Assembly: GCA_947259985.1 (NCBI GenBank)
Contig: CAMYOJ010000001.1
Span: 1-64,000, forward strand
Length of the DNA: 64,000 nucleotides
Direction of reading: 5' to 3'
From: an uncultured Woeseiaceae bacterium
Lineage (GTDB): Bacteria; Pseudomonadota; Gammaproteobacteria; Steroidobacterales; Woeseiaceae
The position numbers and the translations under genes were made by a program. Under the pieces are notes generated by a model. It searched no databases. It was not told the origin of the DNA and saw only the letters and a list, made by a program, of their open reading frames with translations. Of the stretch, positions 8,820 through 16,943 are shown in pieces (positions within the stretch are counted from its first letter, which is position 1; every line of letters starts with the position of its first letter).

Positions 8820-9656
8820 GTGACCTACGACCAGACACATTGGATGGCCACGCGTCGGAAGCGGCCTCTGCCTACGTTCTACTACCACGATCACTTCGTG
8901 GAAATGCTCGACTTCGTGGCCACGCATTATTCTCACGCACTGCTCGAAGAACACGCAAGGTTCATAAGCGAATTCCGCCAGCTATCGCGCGAAGCACAGT
9001 GCCTCTACGTTCGCCTGGTCAATCGCAAAGGACGCGTATTTGCTGTTGATCGCCTGAGGTATCCTGAACTTGGAGATCTCGTTCCGCTACTGGATGCGCT
9101 TTGCCGGCGCGGCTGGACCGGCGGTCCCGGCATCGAGCACTTCGATGATGTTGTCGGGTTTCTGAACCGCAGCGAGACTTACGACGTTCTTCAGCCACTC
9201 GTTACCGGGCTGAGCCGATCTTTAAAAAAAGCAGAGCTCGTCGAGTTTGTGCTACAGAACGTCAGTCCAGCCGATTTCATAGCCAGGCTTCAGACCGAAA
9301 AGCTGCTCGTGCAGAAGCGCGCCGACCTGGCCCGCTACCTGTTGTTCCTGTATTTCGGGCGGGTTCAGGATGGGCTCGCGAAATTCACGATGCGCGACCT
9401 CGGGCTCGTGAGAACGCAGGACGCACAGGAAAGCTACGAGCCTCGTTTCAGTGATCGGTCCGAAGCACTGGAGAACTACTACTACGCGACTCGTCTGCAC
9501 GATCTGAAACGGACGCGATCACTCGACCAGCTCGCCCACGAAACGTCTGACTGGCCGCCGACGAATTACGCCAGCAGCGCGACGCTTCGCGACGAACTCA
9601 CCTATCGACTCGGGCGCAGGGCAGAGAAACACGGCAATGCAACGATGTATCGATGA
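8820..9656 (+). CDS. FAN1-type nuclease, N-terminal half (frame ends early)
   Basis: This 278-codon frame (GTG at 8820, or ATG at 8844 with no clear Shine-Dalgarno) encodes the N-terminal part of a bacterial FAN1 nuclease: the YYHDHFVEMLDFV opening, QCLYVRLVNRKGRVF, a SAP-like stretch with LKKAELVEFVLQ and a helical region. It contains no nuclease residues. The frame ends at 9654-9656, in the middle of the helical region that normally continues into the VRR-NUC domain. The next gene starts 20 nt earlier in the +1 frame and supplies the missing part. Either a one-base indel has split one gene, or two coupled genes make a two-chain enzyme. Confidence 0.75.
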   Translation: MTYDQTHWMATRRKRPLPTFYYHDHFVEMLDFVATHYSHALLEEHARFISEFRQLSREAQCLYVRLVNRKGRVFAVDRLRYPELGDLVPLLDALCRRGWTGGPGIEHFDDVVGFLNRSETYDVLQPLVTGLSRSLKKAELVEFVLQNVSPADFIARLQTEKLLVQKRADLARYLLFLYFGRVQDGLAKFTMRDLGLVRTQDAQESYEPRFSDRSEALENYYYATRLHDLKRTRSLDQLAHETSDWPPTNYASSATLRDELTYRLGRRAEKHGNATMYR

Positions 9657-10881
9657 TCCGCGCAGCGACGAGGAATGGCTGACCGCGCGCGATATCTTCG
9701 AGCGCAAATTCGAGAAGAAGCGGACATCGATGGTTACGGATGTGCTGCGCGCGGCTGCTTCTATCGATATTGACGAGTCGCAGAGCGGCTCGCCGGAGAG
9801 AGCGGCCGTTGACTACTTCGAGGCCCGTGGTCAAAGGGCATTTCGCACCGAGAACCTCCTCTGGCGGACTTTCTTCGGCCTGTTGTTCTGGGACGAGCTG
9901 TACGGCGATGGGCGGGCTACGACCCATTCACCGTTCGAGCTGTTGCCCGCCGAGTTGGCAAACGGCAGTTTCTACGAATCGCACCAGGACAGCATCGAGG
10001 CCAGGCTGGCTCGCATCACTGACGAGCCGAGCGCCCTGAAGCGCGACCTGTTGAAGATCAGCACACGCTTCTACGGAAAGGCGAACGGAGTATTTCGCTG
10101 GCGCGAATCGATGAACGACGCGCTGTTCGCCCTTCTCGATCATGGCCACGGCAGGTCCATCGTCACAATCCTGCGCAGGCTTTGCCATGACTACGAGGAT
10201 TCACGCTATGGCTATCCCGACCTCATGGTGATTGACGACGACGGGCTGCGCTTTGTCGAAATCAAGACCGATGGGGACCAGCTACGACGCAACCAGTTAA
10301 CACGAATTCGCCAGTTGCGCGACGCCGGATTCCGGGCCGACGTCGTGCGCATCAACTGGGTACTGGATCCGGAGCAGGTTTACGTCGTCATTGACGTAGA
10401 AACCACGGGCGGGCGCGGAGATGGTCACCGAGTCACCGAGATTGGGGCTGTCAAAGTCCGGGACGGCCAGGTCATCGATCGTTTCGAAACCCTGTTGAAC
10501 CCGCAGCGCCGAATCCCCGCAAGCATTTCGAGGCTCACGGGGATTACGCCGGCAATGGTCGCCGATGCGCCCTACTTCGTCGATATTGCCGACGATTTCG
10601 AGGAGTTTCTCAGCGGATCCATCTTCGTCGCTCATAACGTCGAATTCGACTACGGATTCGTCGCGAGCGAATTCAAGCGCATCGGGCGCGGCTTTCGCTT
10701 GCCGAAACTGTGTACCTGCGCGTCGATGCGAAAGCTATATCCAGGACGGCGTTCCTACAGCCTGGCCGCGCTGTGTCGCAGTTTCGACATTCCGCTAAAG
10801 CAACATCATCGTGCGCTATGCGACGCCGAAGCCGCGGCGGAGTTGCTCCTGCTCGTCAACGAAAGGCGCATGCAAAATTAG
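9637..10881 (+). CDS. FAN1 VRR-NUC nuclease domain fused to a DEDDh (DnaQ-like) 3'-5' exonuclease
   Basis: A 414-residue frame. Residues 1-100 resemble the rest of the FAN1 helical domain and contain TENLLWRTFFGLLFWDELY. The VRR-NUC domain follows, with PD at 194-195 and EIK at 208-210, the PD-(D/E)xK metal site that cuts branched or flap DNA. Residues 248-412 form a DEDDh exonuclease: DVETT (Asp253, Glu255), HNVEFDYGF (Asp338) and HRALCD (His391, Asp396). FAN1 repairs interstrand crosslinks, so the added exonuclease could extend strand removal; that is inference. The ATG at 9637 has only a purine-rich stretch about 10 nt upstream. The stop directly abuts that of the convergent peroxidase gene. 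Confidence 0.85.
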   Translation: MQRCIDDPRSDEEWLTARDIFERKFEKKRTSMVTDVLRAAASIDIDESQSGSPERAAVDYFEARGQRAFRTENLLWRTFFGLLFWDELYGDGRATTHSPFELLPAELANGSFYESHQDSIEARLARITDEPSALKRDLLKISTRFYGKANGVFRWRESMNDALFALLDHGHGRSIVTILRRLCHDYEDSRYGYPDLMVIDDDGLRFVEIKTDGDQLRRNQLTRIRQLRDAGFRADVVRINWVLDPEQVYVVIDVETTGGRGDGHRVTEIGAVKVRDGQVIDRFETLLNPQRRIPASISRLTGITPAMVADAPYFVDIADDFEEFLSGSIFVAHNVEFDYGFVASEFKRIGRGFRLPKLCTCASMRKLYPGRRSYSLAALCRSFDIPLKQHHRALCDAEAAAELLLLVNERRMQN

Positions 10882-11421
10882 TCAGCCCTCTAGCGCTGCA
10901 CGAAGCTCTTCGATGAGTTTATCGTCGTACGGCTGCGTACGTGGACTGAATGCGTCGATGACTTCACCGTCTTTGCCGATCAGGTACTTCTGGAAATTCC
11001 AGGTCGGGTAGGTTCCGGACGCTGCAGCAAGCTCGTCGAAGAACGGATGCGCATCACCCTTCTTCACCGTGACCTTTTCGAACATCGGGAACTTCACCTT
11101 GTACGTCAGGCGACAGAACTCCTGGATCTCTTCTTCGGTTCCGGGTTCCTGGCCCATGAAGTCGTTGGACGGGAAGCCGAGCACGACGAAACCCTTGTCG
11201 CCATATTCCTCATATAGCTTCTCCAGGCCTTCGTACTGCGGCGTATTACCGCATTTCGATGCCGTATTGACCACGAGGATGACCTTGCCTGCGTACTCGT
11301 CACCGAGGTTGACGACTTCATCCGAGGCCAGCCGCCGGAAATCCTGATCCAGCAAGGACCCCGCGAACGCGGCGGGCGATGTGATTGTCATGATTGCCAG
11401 TGCTCCAAGCAGTTTGCGCAT
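10882..11421 (-). CDS. Glutathione peroxidase-family protein, exported
   Basis: From the ATG at 11421, with GGAG about 8 nt upstream, the protein has 179 residues and a signal peptide ending near AAFAG (residue 21), so it should act in the periplasm. It has the peroxidatic cysteine in NTASKCG (Cys57), the family block GFPSNDF and the tryptophan of TYPTWNF. Most bacterial members have FPCNQF with a resolving cysteine; here it is FPSNDF, so that cysteine is absent. It may therefore depend on glutathione or an external thioredoxin-like reductant. It should reduce organic or hydrogen peroxides. It converges on the nuclease gene with no intergenic base. Confidence 0.88.
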   Translation of the reverse strand: MRKLLGALAIMTITSPAAFAGSLLDQDFRRLASDEVVNLGDEYAGKVILVVNTASKCGNTPQYEGLEKLYEEYGDKGFVVLGFPSNDFMGQEPGTEEEIQEFCRLTYKVKFPMFEKVTVKKGDAHPFFDELAAASGTYPTWNFQKYLIGKDGEVIDAFSPRTQPYDDKLIEELRAALEG

Positions 11422-11526
11422 CTCTGAACTCCAAAAGCATTTTTCGGTGGCTGTATGCTGCCCGCGGATGCGCCCCGGCGCCAGTGCTAATCTGTAACAA
11501 GTCGTTTCAACACTGGATGCGAAACG

Positions 11527-11988
11527 ATGACGCCAGTAAAGTCCGGTTCGATGAGAAACCAAAGACTCTACGCTTTGCTTGCTTTTGCGGGCGCCAGCCC
11601 CTTTGTCGCTTGCGCCGTGCTGCCCTGGTTCGGCCTTGCGTCATTACCGATAATCGGTCCGCTCGATCTGCTCGCAAACGCTTACGGCCTTGCGATTATC
11701 GCGTTCCTGGCAGGGACTCACTGGTCGTACCAGCTGCAGGACGCCTCCAGAACACCGTTCAACCTGTTCATTACGAGTAATCTGGTGTTCCTCGCCGCCT
11801 TCTTCGCATTCGTCATTGCGGAGCTGCGCTCGGCGCTGCTGGTCGAAGTCCTGGCATTCCTTTACCTGCTCTACGTCGACTTCAGGCTGCGGCAGGTCGA
11901 CCTGATCGAAGCTTCTTATTTCAGGGTCCGCAGCATAGCAACGTCGCTGGCCTGTGCGTCGCTGTTGATTATTGCGTTCGGCTCATGA
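11527..11988 (+). CDS. DUF3429 integral membrane protein
   Basis: A 153-residue inner-membrane protein with about five hydrophobic segments. The N-terminal block LLAFAGASPFVACAVLPW followed by AYGLAIIAFLAGTHW matches the DUF3429 family, whose function is unknown. It is divergent from the exported peroxidase gene, with 105 nt between the starts. No catalytic motif is visible. The ATG at 11527 is the first in the frame; an alternative start is Met9. Confidence 0.75.
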   Translation: MTPVKSGSMRNQRLYALLAFAGASPFVACAVLPWFGLASLPIIGPLDLLANAYGLAIIAFLAGTHWSYQLQDASRTPFNLFITSNLVFLAAFFAFVIAELRSALLVEVLAFLYLLYVDFRLRQVDLIEASYFRVRSIATSLACASLLIIAFGS

Positions 11989-12104
11989 GCGGCTTTGTGC
12001 AGTCCCTCCTTAAGTAAAATCGCGAATTGCCGATACTGACTGCATACATCCTATGCGCAGCAGGGGCAGGAGCAGGTCCGACATGGACCTCGTTTCCGAT
12101 ATTC

Positions 12105-13028
12105 ATGACAACATCCGACACGACACTGATCAGGATGCGGAGCAAGATTGCCCTGCACAGCATGGAAGATAAGATCGCCGAGTTGCCATTGCTGCCGCAG
12201 GTTCTGGTCCGCATACTGCAGCTCGATCCCAAATCCGAAGAGTATTTCGAGGAATTCGAACACTCCGCGAAAGAGGACCCGGCGTTCGCGGTTCGCGTCA
12301 TCGCATTGGCTAACTCGGCCGCCTCTTCTCCGATTGCACCAATATCGGTTATCCGCGACGCACTGGCGCGCATGGGTGCAACCACCGTTGCGAGTTTCGT
12401 TGCCTCACTTGCCGTGCAACGTGTCTTTATGCCCACGGAGCCCAACCAGATTCTCCTCTGGAAGCACTCGATATCGACGGCCGTCGGTGCGCAACGCGTC
12501 GCGGAACTGGTTCCGCAACTGCAGATCCCGGCCGGGCACGCCTACCTGGTCGGCCTGCTGCACGATGTCGGTCGATTCGTTATGTTCGAGCATGCGCCAA
12601 AGCAGCTGCTCGCGGTCGACGAACACAACTGGCAAACCCCCGACGACCTCGAGGCCGTCGACGTCGAGGTATTCAACTTCACCCACAGCGAGCTCGGCTC
12701 CCTTGCGTGTGAGCATTGGGGGGTGCCCGACGCGATTGCCGAGATCATCCGCCATCACCACACCCCGCTGCAGGGATCGATTGCGCCGGGATCGGGCGAC
12801 GCGACGACATTCTGTGTGCAGGTGGCAGATCGTCTCGCAGTCACCCTGATCGACAACGGCGACTATGAAGCGCTGTCAGATGACGAGAGAATTGAGCGTA
12901 TCGCTCTTTATTGCCTCAAGAGTGACGAGGAGCGTCGCCTTCTTGCCGTAGATCGCCTGGCGGCTGAAGTGCCGATGATTCGCAGGGAGAGCGAGCACCT
13001 GATGCAGAACCTCGGCCTACACCTTTGA
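12105..13028 (+). CDS. HDOD-domain signalling protein
   Basis: From the ATG at 12105 the protein has 307 residues; the frame is open from 12027 and the start is uncertain. It carries an HDOD domain: LPLLPQVLVRILQL, then KEDPAFAVRVIALANSA and VIRDALARMG, and a GLLHDVGRFV helix near the middle. HDOD domains are non-enzymatic relatives of HD hydrolases that act in signalling, often in c-di-GMP and motility networks. The best Shine-Dalgarno (AGGAG near 12069) serves an ATG at 12083 in another frame, which ends at 12172. The true N-terminus may therefore be shifted. It overlaps lpxK by 12 nt tail to tail. Confidence 0.75.
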   Translation: MTTSDTTLIRMRSKIALHSMEDKIAELPLLPQVLVRILQLDPKSEEYFEEFEHSAKEDPAFAVRVIALANSAASSPIAPISVIRDALARMGATTVASFVASLAVQRVFMPTEPNQILLWKHSISTAVGAQRVAELVPQLQIPAGHAYLVGLLHDVGRFVMFEHAPKQLLAVDEHNWQTPDDLEAVDVEVFNFTHSELGSLACEHWGVPDAIAEIIRHHHTPLQGSIAPGSGDATTFCVQVADRLAVTLIDNGDYEALSDDERIERIALYCLKSDEERRLLAVDRLAAEVPMIRRESEHLMQNLGLHL

Positions 13029-14045
13029 ACGAAGACGCGATTCGATTTGCTCGATCAGTGGCAGCGCATGAACCGGGTCCATTTGTAGCTCCACGGGTAC
13101 GTACCAGTATTTGTCGGCGATAGAGCGCCCGAGTTTGACCGCATCTTTTTCGGTCATGAACACATCGAAATCATCGCCAAAGTCGAGGTCAGTTTTCGTC
13201 AGCGCCGCGTGATCCGCATACGCGTGCTCAATGACCTGGATGCCCACCGAACGCAGCAGGTCAAAAAATCGCGCCGGGTTGCCTATGCCTGCAACGGCGT
13301 GCACCGTCGTACCAGCGAAGCGCTCGATGCGTCTTGTCAACGAACCATTGAGTCGGCTGGCCTCGGCGGCGACCAGTTCGAAAGGAATCGCGTTCTGCTC
13401 CGCGACGGATAAGTCATGGTCGTCGCGCAAACGGCCATTAACCAGCAACTGGTCGACGTCTGCAAGGCGTTGTGACCCCTCGCGCAGCGGCCCCGCAGGC
13501 AAGAGGCGCCGATTACCAAGCCCCCTGGCGCCATCGATAACGCATATCTCATAATCCCGCCCAAGTCGATAGTGCTGCAGGCCGTCATCGGTAATGATGA
13601 TGTTGGCACCGTCTTCAACAAGCATTGTCACCGCGCGCACCCGATCAGCGTCCACGACCACGGGTAAATTACTCCGGCGCGCCAGCAGCACGGGCTCGTC
13701 ACCAACCACGGCGGCGTCACTGTCCGCATCGACGCGCATCGATGACTTCGACTTGCTGCCACCATAACCGCGGCTGACAATACCGGGCCTGTAGCCGCGC
13801 TCGGACAACAACCCCGCCAGCCAGATGACCGTCGGCGTCTTGCCGGTTCCGCCCGCTGTGATATTGCCGACGACGATCACCGGCACCGACGCATCGTGCG
13901 TCTTGAGCATGCCACTCGCGTATAACAGGCGTCTGCAGCCGCTAATCAGCCAGTAAACGGCGCTCAGCGGCAACAAGACCCAGCCCAGGTGCGCCTTCTC
14001 GTACCAGACCCTGTGAATCCAGCGGTAGGCGGCCCCCGAGCTCAC
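13017..14045 (-). CDS. lpxK: Tetraacyldisaccharide 4'-kinase
   Basis: LpxK phosphorylates the 4' position of the tetraacyldisaccharide 1-phosphate intermediate to give lipid IVA, the sixth step of lipid A synthesis at the inner face of the inner membrane. The 342-residue protein has an N-terminal hydrophobic anchor (about 21-43), the Walker A-like loop GNITAGGTGKTP (60-71) and the family blocks SRGYGG and ITDDGLQHYRLGRDYEI. It starts with GTG at 14045. That GTG overlaps the msbA stop in GTGA, so translation is coupled to the flippase that exports the product. Confidence 0.95.
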   Translation of the reverse strand: MSSGAAYRWIHRVWYEKAHLGWVLLPLSAVYWLISGCRRLLYASGMLKTHDASVPVIVVGNITAGGTGKTPTVIWLAGLLSERGYRPGIVSRGYGGSKSKSSMRVDADSDAAVVGDEPVLLARRSNLPVVVDADRVRAVTMLVEDGANIIITDDGLQHYRLGRDYEICVIDGARGLGNRRLLPAGPLREGSQRLADVDQLLVNGRLRDDHDLSVAEQNAIPFELVAAEASRLNGSLTRRIERFAGTTVHAVAGIGNPARFFDLLRSVGIQVIEHAYADHAALTKTDLDFGDDFDVFMTEKDAVKLGRSIADKYWYVPVELQMDPVHALPLIEQIESRLRSKV

Positions 14046-15823
14046 TCGCTGCTCGTCTCCGAACTGAACTGCATGCGATGCAGCGCGGCGTAATGCCCAT
14101 TCTTCGCGATCAGTTCGGCGTGCGTCCCGGACTCCACTATGCCGCCATCGTGCAAAACGATGATCTGGTCGGCGTTCTCTACCGTCGACAAACGGTGGGC
14201 AATAACGAGTGTCGTGCGGTTCTTCATCAACTCATTGAGCGCCTCCTGAATGCGTCTCTCCGAACGCGTGTCGAGCGACGATGTCGCCTCGTCGAGGATC
14301 AGGATCGGCGCGTTCTTTAGCAACGCGCGGCCGATGGCGATGCGTTGTCGTTGGCCGCCAGACAGCAAGATGCCACGATCGCCAACCATCGTGTCCAGCC
14401 CATCGGGCATTTCGTTCGCGAAGTCGAGAACGTGTGCGGCCTCGGCTGCCCTTAGCAAGTCCTCCTCGGGGCAATCCCCGAGCTGGCCGTATGCGAGATT
14501 GTTGGCCATCGTATCGTTAAACAACACGACATCCTGTGTCACGAGGCTGATGTTGTCGCGCAGGCTTGCAAGCGTGAGATCCTTTATGGATGTCCCATCG
14601 ATACTGATATCACCCGAATCGAGTTCGTAGAACCTTGGCAGCAGGCTCACGAGCGTCGACTTGCCGCTGCCCGAATGGCCGACGATTGCCAGGGTCTGGC
14701 CGGACCTTACTTCCAGGTCGATATTCTGGAGAACCGGGCCATTCTTGTCGCCGTAGGAAAAGCCGACGGACGCGAACCTTACATTACCCTTGACGCGATC
14801 GATTTCGACGGTGCCTTGGTCCTCCTCGTCGCCCTCATCCATGATCGCGAACAGGCTGTCTGCTGCCGCGACGCCGCGTTGCAGCGCCGCATTGACGTTG
14901 GTGATGCGCCGCACGGGCTGCAGCATCAGCATCATGGCGGCGAAAAACGAGATGAACTCACCCGCTGTCAGGCTATTTTGCGCCGACAGCCGCCCGGCCA
15001 CGTAGACGACGAGCGCGATGCTCAGGCCGAATACCAGCTGGGTAACCGCAACGCCCAGGGCCCTGACGTTGATGAGCTTCAGATTCTGCTTTCGATTCCG
15101 GCCATCTGCCTCGTCGAGTCGGGCCTGTTCATACTCATAGCCGTTAAAGGCCTTGACGACCCAGTTGCCACGCACGATTTCATCGGTGACCTGCGACACG
15201 TCGCCCAGGGACTGCTGGATGCGGTTGCTGTAACGACGAAAGGCAATGCCCAACAGTCGCACGATCAGGGCAACAATCGGGAAGACGATCATGACGTACA
15301 TCGTCAGCGTCGGACTCCAATAGAGCATGACGCCAAAAGCTGCAAAGACTGTCAGCACGTCGCGCACCGCGATCGTGACGACGCTCGTAACAGATTCTGC
15401 CACCATCTCGACGTTGTAGGTCATGCGCGAGAGCAGCGGGCCCGCGGCCTGCGCATCGAAGAACTTTGCGGGAAGCGTCAGGAACTTGCCGAACACCTGG
15501 CGCCGCAGATCACTGATCACGCTACGGCCGATATAGCCCAGCGACACTTCGGTTCCGAACCCGGCGATGCCACGGGCGATAAATATTCCAACGAACGCCA
15601 GGGATATCCACTTTGCGGTCTCGAGACTGCGCGCCACGATCGTCTCGTCCATTAGCGGCTTCAACAGGGCAACGAGACCCGCCTCTACGATCGCCGTGGC
15701 CGCCATGCTGACGACAGCAATCACGCCAATGAGCTTATGCGGCGTCACATAGCGCCACAGGCGGCCGTAGACAACGCTCGTGGCTGCTGCAGGTCGCTTG
15801 TTCATCGCCGTTGGCTCATTCAC
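14042..15823 (-). CDS. msbA: Lipid A export ABC transporter, permease and ATPase
   Basis: A 593-residue half-transporter. The N-terminal 330 residues hold six membrane helices. The ATPase domain has Walker A GHSGSGKST, signature LSGGQRQRIAIGRA and Walker B ILILDEATSSLD. MsbA flips core-lipid A across the inner membrane as a homodimer. It sits in an exbB-exbD-msbA-lpxK run, the usual gammaproteobacterial arrangement. The GTG at 15823 overlaps the exbD stop by 4 nt; an in-frame ATG six codons on is a possible alternative. It in turn overlaps lpxK by 4 nt. Confidence 0.96.
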   Translation of the reverse strand: MNEPTAMNKRPAAATSVVYGRLWRYVTPHKLIGVIAVVSMAATAIVEAGLVALLKPLMDETIVARSLETAKWISLAFVGIFIARGIAGFGTEVSLGYIGRSVISDLRRQVFGKFLTLPAKFFDAQAAGPLLSRMTYNVEMVAESVTSVVTIAVRDVLTVFAAFGVMLYWSPTLTMYVMIVFPIVALIVRLLGIAFRRYSNRIQQSLGDVSQVTDEIVRGNWVVKAFNGYEYEQARLDEADGRNRKQNLKLINVRALGVAVTQLVFGLSIALVVYVAGRLSAQNSLTAGEFISFFAAMMLMLQPVRRITNVNAALQRGVAAADSLFAIMDEGDEEDQGTVEIDRVKGNVRFASVGFSYGDKNGPVLQNIDLEVRSGQTLAIVGHSGSGKSTLVSLLPRFYELDSGDISIDGTSIKDLTLASLRDNISLVTQDVVLFNDTMANNLAYGQLGDCPEEDLLRAAEAAHVLDFANEMPDGLDTMVGDRGILLSGGQRQRIAIGRALLKNAPILILDEATSSLDTRSERRIQEALNELMKNRTTLVIAHRLSTVENADQIIVLHDGGIVESGTHAELIAKNGHYAALHRMQFSSETSSE

Positions 15824-16242
15824 TCGACCGGGTCATTGACGGTCGCAATGCTGATCTGGGTGAACCCGAGTCGCCCGGCGACGTCCATCGCTGTGACCAC
15901 ATGCTGGTGCTTTGCATTGGCGTCGGCGCTGATCGTAAGCGGCAACGAATTGTCCCCCGCCGAGACTTTTTGCAGCGCATTGCGAATCGTCTCCGGTCGA
16001 TTGTTGATCAGCTCGCGATTGTTGATCAGATACACGCCGGTCTCGGTGATCATGATATCGATCTGCTGCGGCGGCTCCTCGACGACTGGGGCGCTATCGG
16101 CCTCGGGCAGGCGAATTGCGATCTGCGACTGCTTGACGAAGCTCGTCGACACCATGAAGAAAATCAACAGGAGCAACACGACGTCGATGAGCGACGTCAG
16201 GTTCACCTCGGGCTGCGTGCGTGGCCGCAGGCTGAGTCTCAT
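15820..16242 (-). CDS. exbD: ExbD/TolR-family energy-transducing protein
   Basis: A 140-residue protein with one N-terminal membrane helix (LIDVVLLLLIFFMV, about 17-33) containing the proton-pathway aspartate in TSLIDVVLL, and a periplasmic domain. With ExbB it uses the proton motive force to energise TonB-dependent uptake or a Tol-like system. It starts 3 nt after the exbB stop. No tonB gene is present in the window. Confidence 0.92.
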   Translation of the reverse strand: MRLSLRPRTQPEVNLTSLIDVVLLLLIFFMVSTSFVKQSQIAIRLPEADSAPVVEEPPQQIDIMITETGVYLINNRELINNRPETIRNALQKVSAGDNSLPLTISADANAKHQHVVTAMDVAGRLGFTQISIATVNDPVE

Positions 16243-16245
16243 GAA

Positions 16246-16860
16246 TCACCCTTTCTCATTGCGGCGGTGCAAGGCTTCGACAAGCTTGATTGCCTCTTTT
16301 TCCATGTCCACGACGAGCGTATCCACACGTGTCCGGTAATAGCGGTAGCCGATGAGTGCCGGTATCGCGACGGTCAGCCCCGCAGCCGTCGTAATCAGGG
16401 CCTCGGCGATGCCGCCCGCGAGCACGGTCGGGTTGCCGACACCATGCGTCGTGATCGCCGTGAAGACCTTGACCATGCCGATGACCGTGCCGAGCAGCCC
16501 CAGCAACGGCGATACGGCCGCGACCGTGCCCAGCGTTTCGAGGTAGCGCTCCAGCTCGTGCACGACGTGCCGGCCCGTATCTTCGATGGCGTCCTTGAGC
16601 ACCGTTCGATCACGATCGCGATTGATGAGTCCGGCCGCGAGAATCTGGCCCAGCGCCGAACCCTGGTGCAGGGTCTGGATCTGCTTCTGGTCAAGCTGGT
16701 CTTTCTTCACCCAGCCCCATACCTTGCTTGTCAGGTCCTCCGGAATCACCCGCTTCTGCTGCAGCGTCCAGAATCGCTCGAGAATGATGCCCATCGCGAT
16801 GATCGCGCAGATGATGATCGGCGCCATCAGGTAGCCGCCGGATTTGACTATCTCAACCAT
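16246..16860 (-). CDS. exbB: MotA/TolQ/ExbB proton channel family protein
   Basis: A 204-residue protein from the ATG at 16860; upstream codons of the open frame belong to the gap after comEC. It has an N-terminal membrane helix (LMAPIIICAIIAMGIIL), a cytoplasmic segment and the two-helix block VAAVSPLLGLLGTVIGMVKVF and EALITTAAGLTVAIPAL, which is diagnostic for the MotA/TolQ/ExbB family. It forms the stator-like channel with ExbD. It opens the exbB-exbD-msbA-lpxK run. Confidence 0.93.
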   Translation of the reverse strand: MVEIVKSGGYLMAPIIICAIIAMGIILERFWTLQQKRVIPEDLTSKVWGWVKKDQLDQKQIQTLHQGSALGQILAAGLINRDRDRTVLKDAIEDTGRHVVHELERYLETLGTVAAVSPLLGLLGTVIGMVKVFTAITTHGVGNPTVLAGGIAEALITTAAGLTVAIPALIGYRYYRTRVDTLVVDMEKEAIKLVEALHRRNEKG

Positions 16861-16943
16861 AGAGACCTGACCCAAGGAGGAAAAATGGAATATACAGTGA
16901 CCGCGCCTAAAATTCCCGCGATCGTGCGCGCTTTTTCCAGGCT

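Noticed and set aside
14675-15655. 326-codon plus-strand frame opposite msbA
   Set aside because: Rich in Asp, His and Arg as expected for an antisense shadow; msbA is unambiguous on the other strand.
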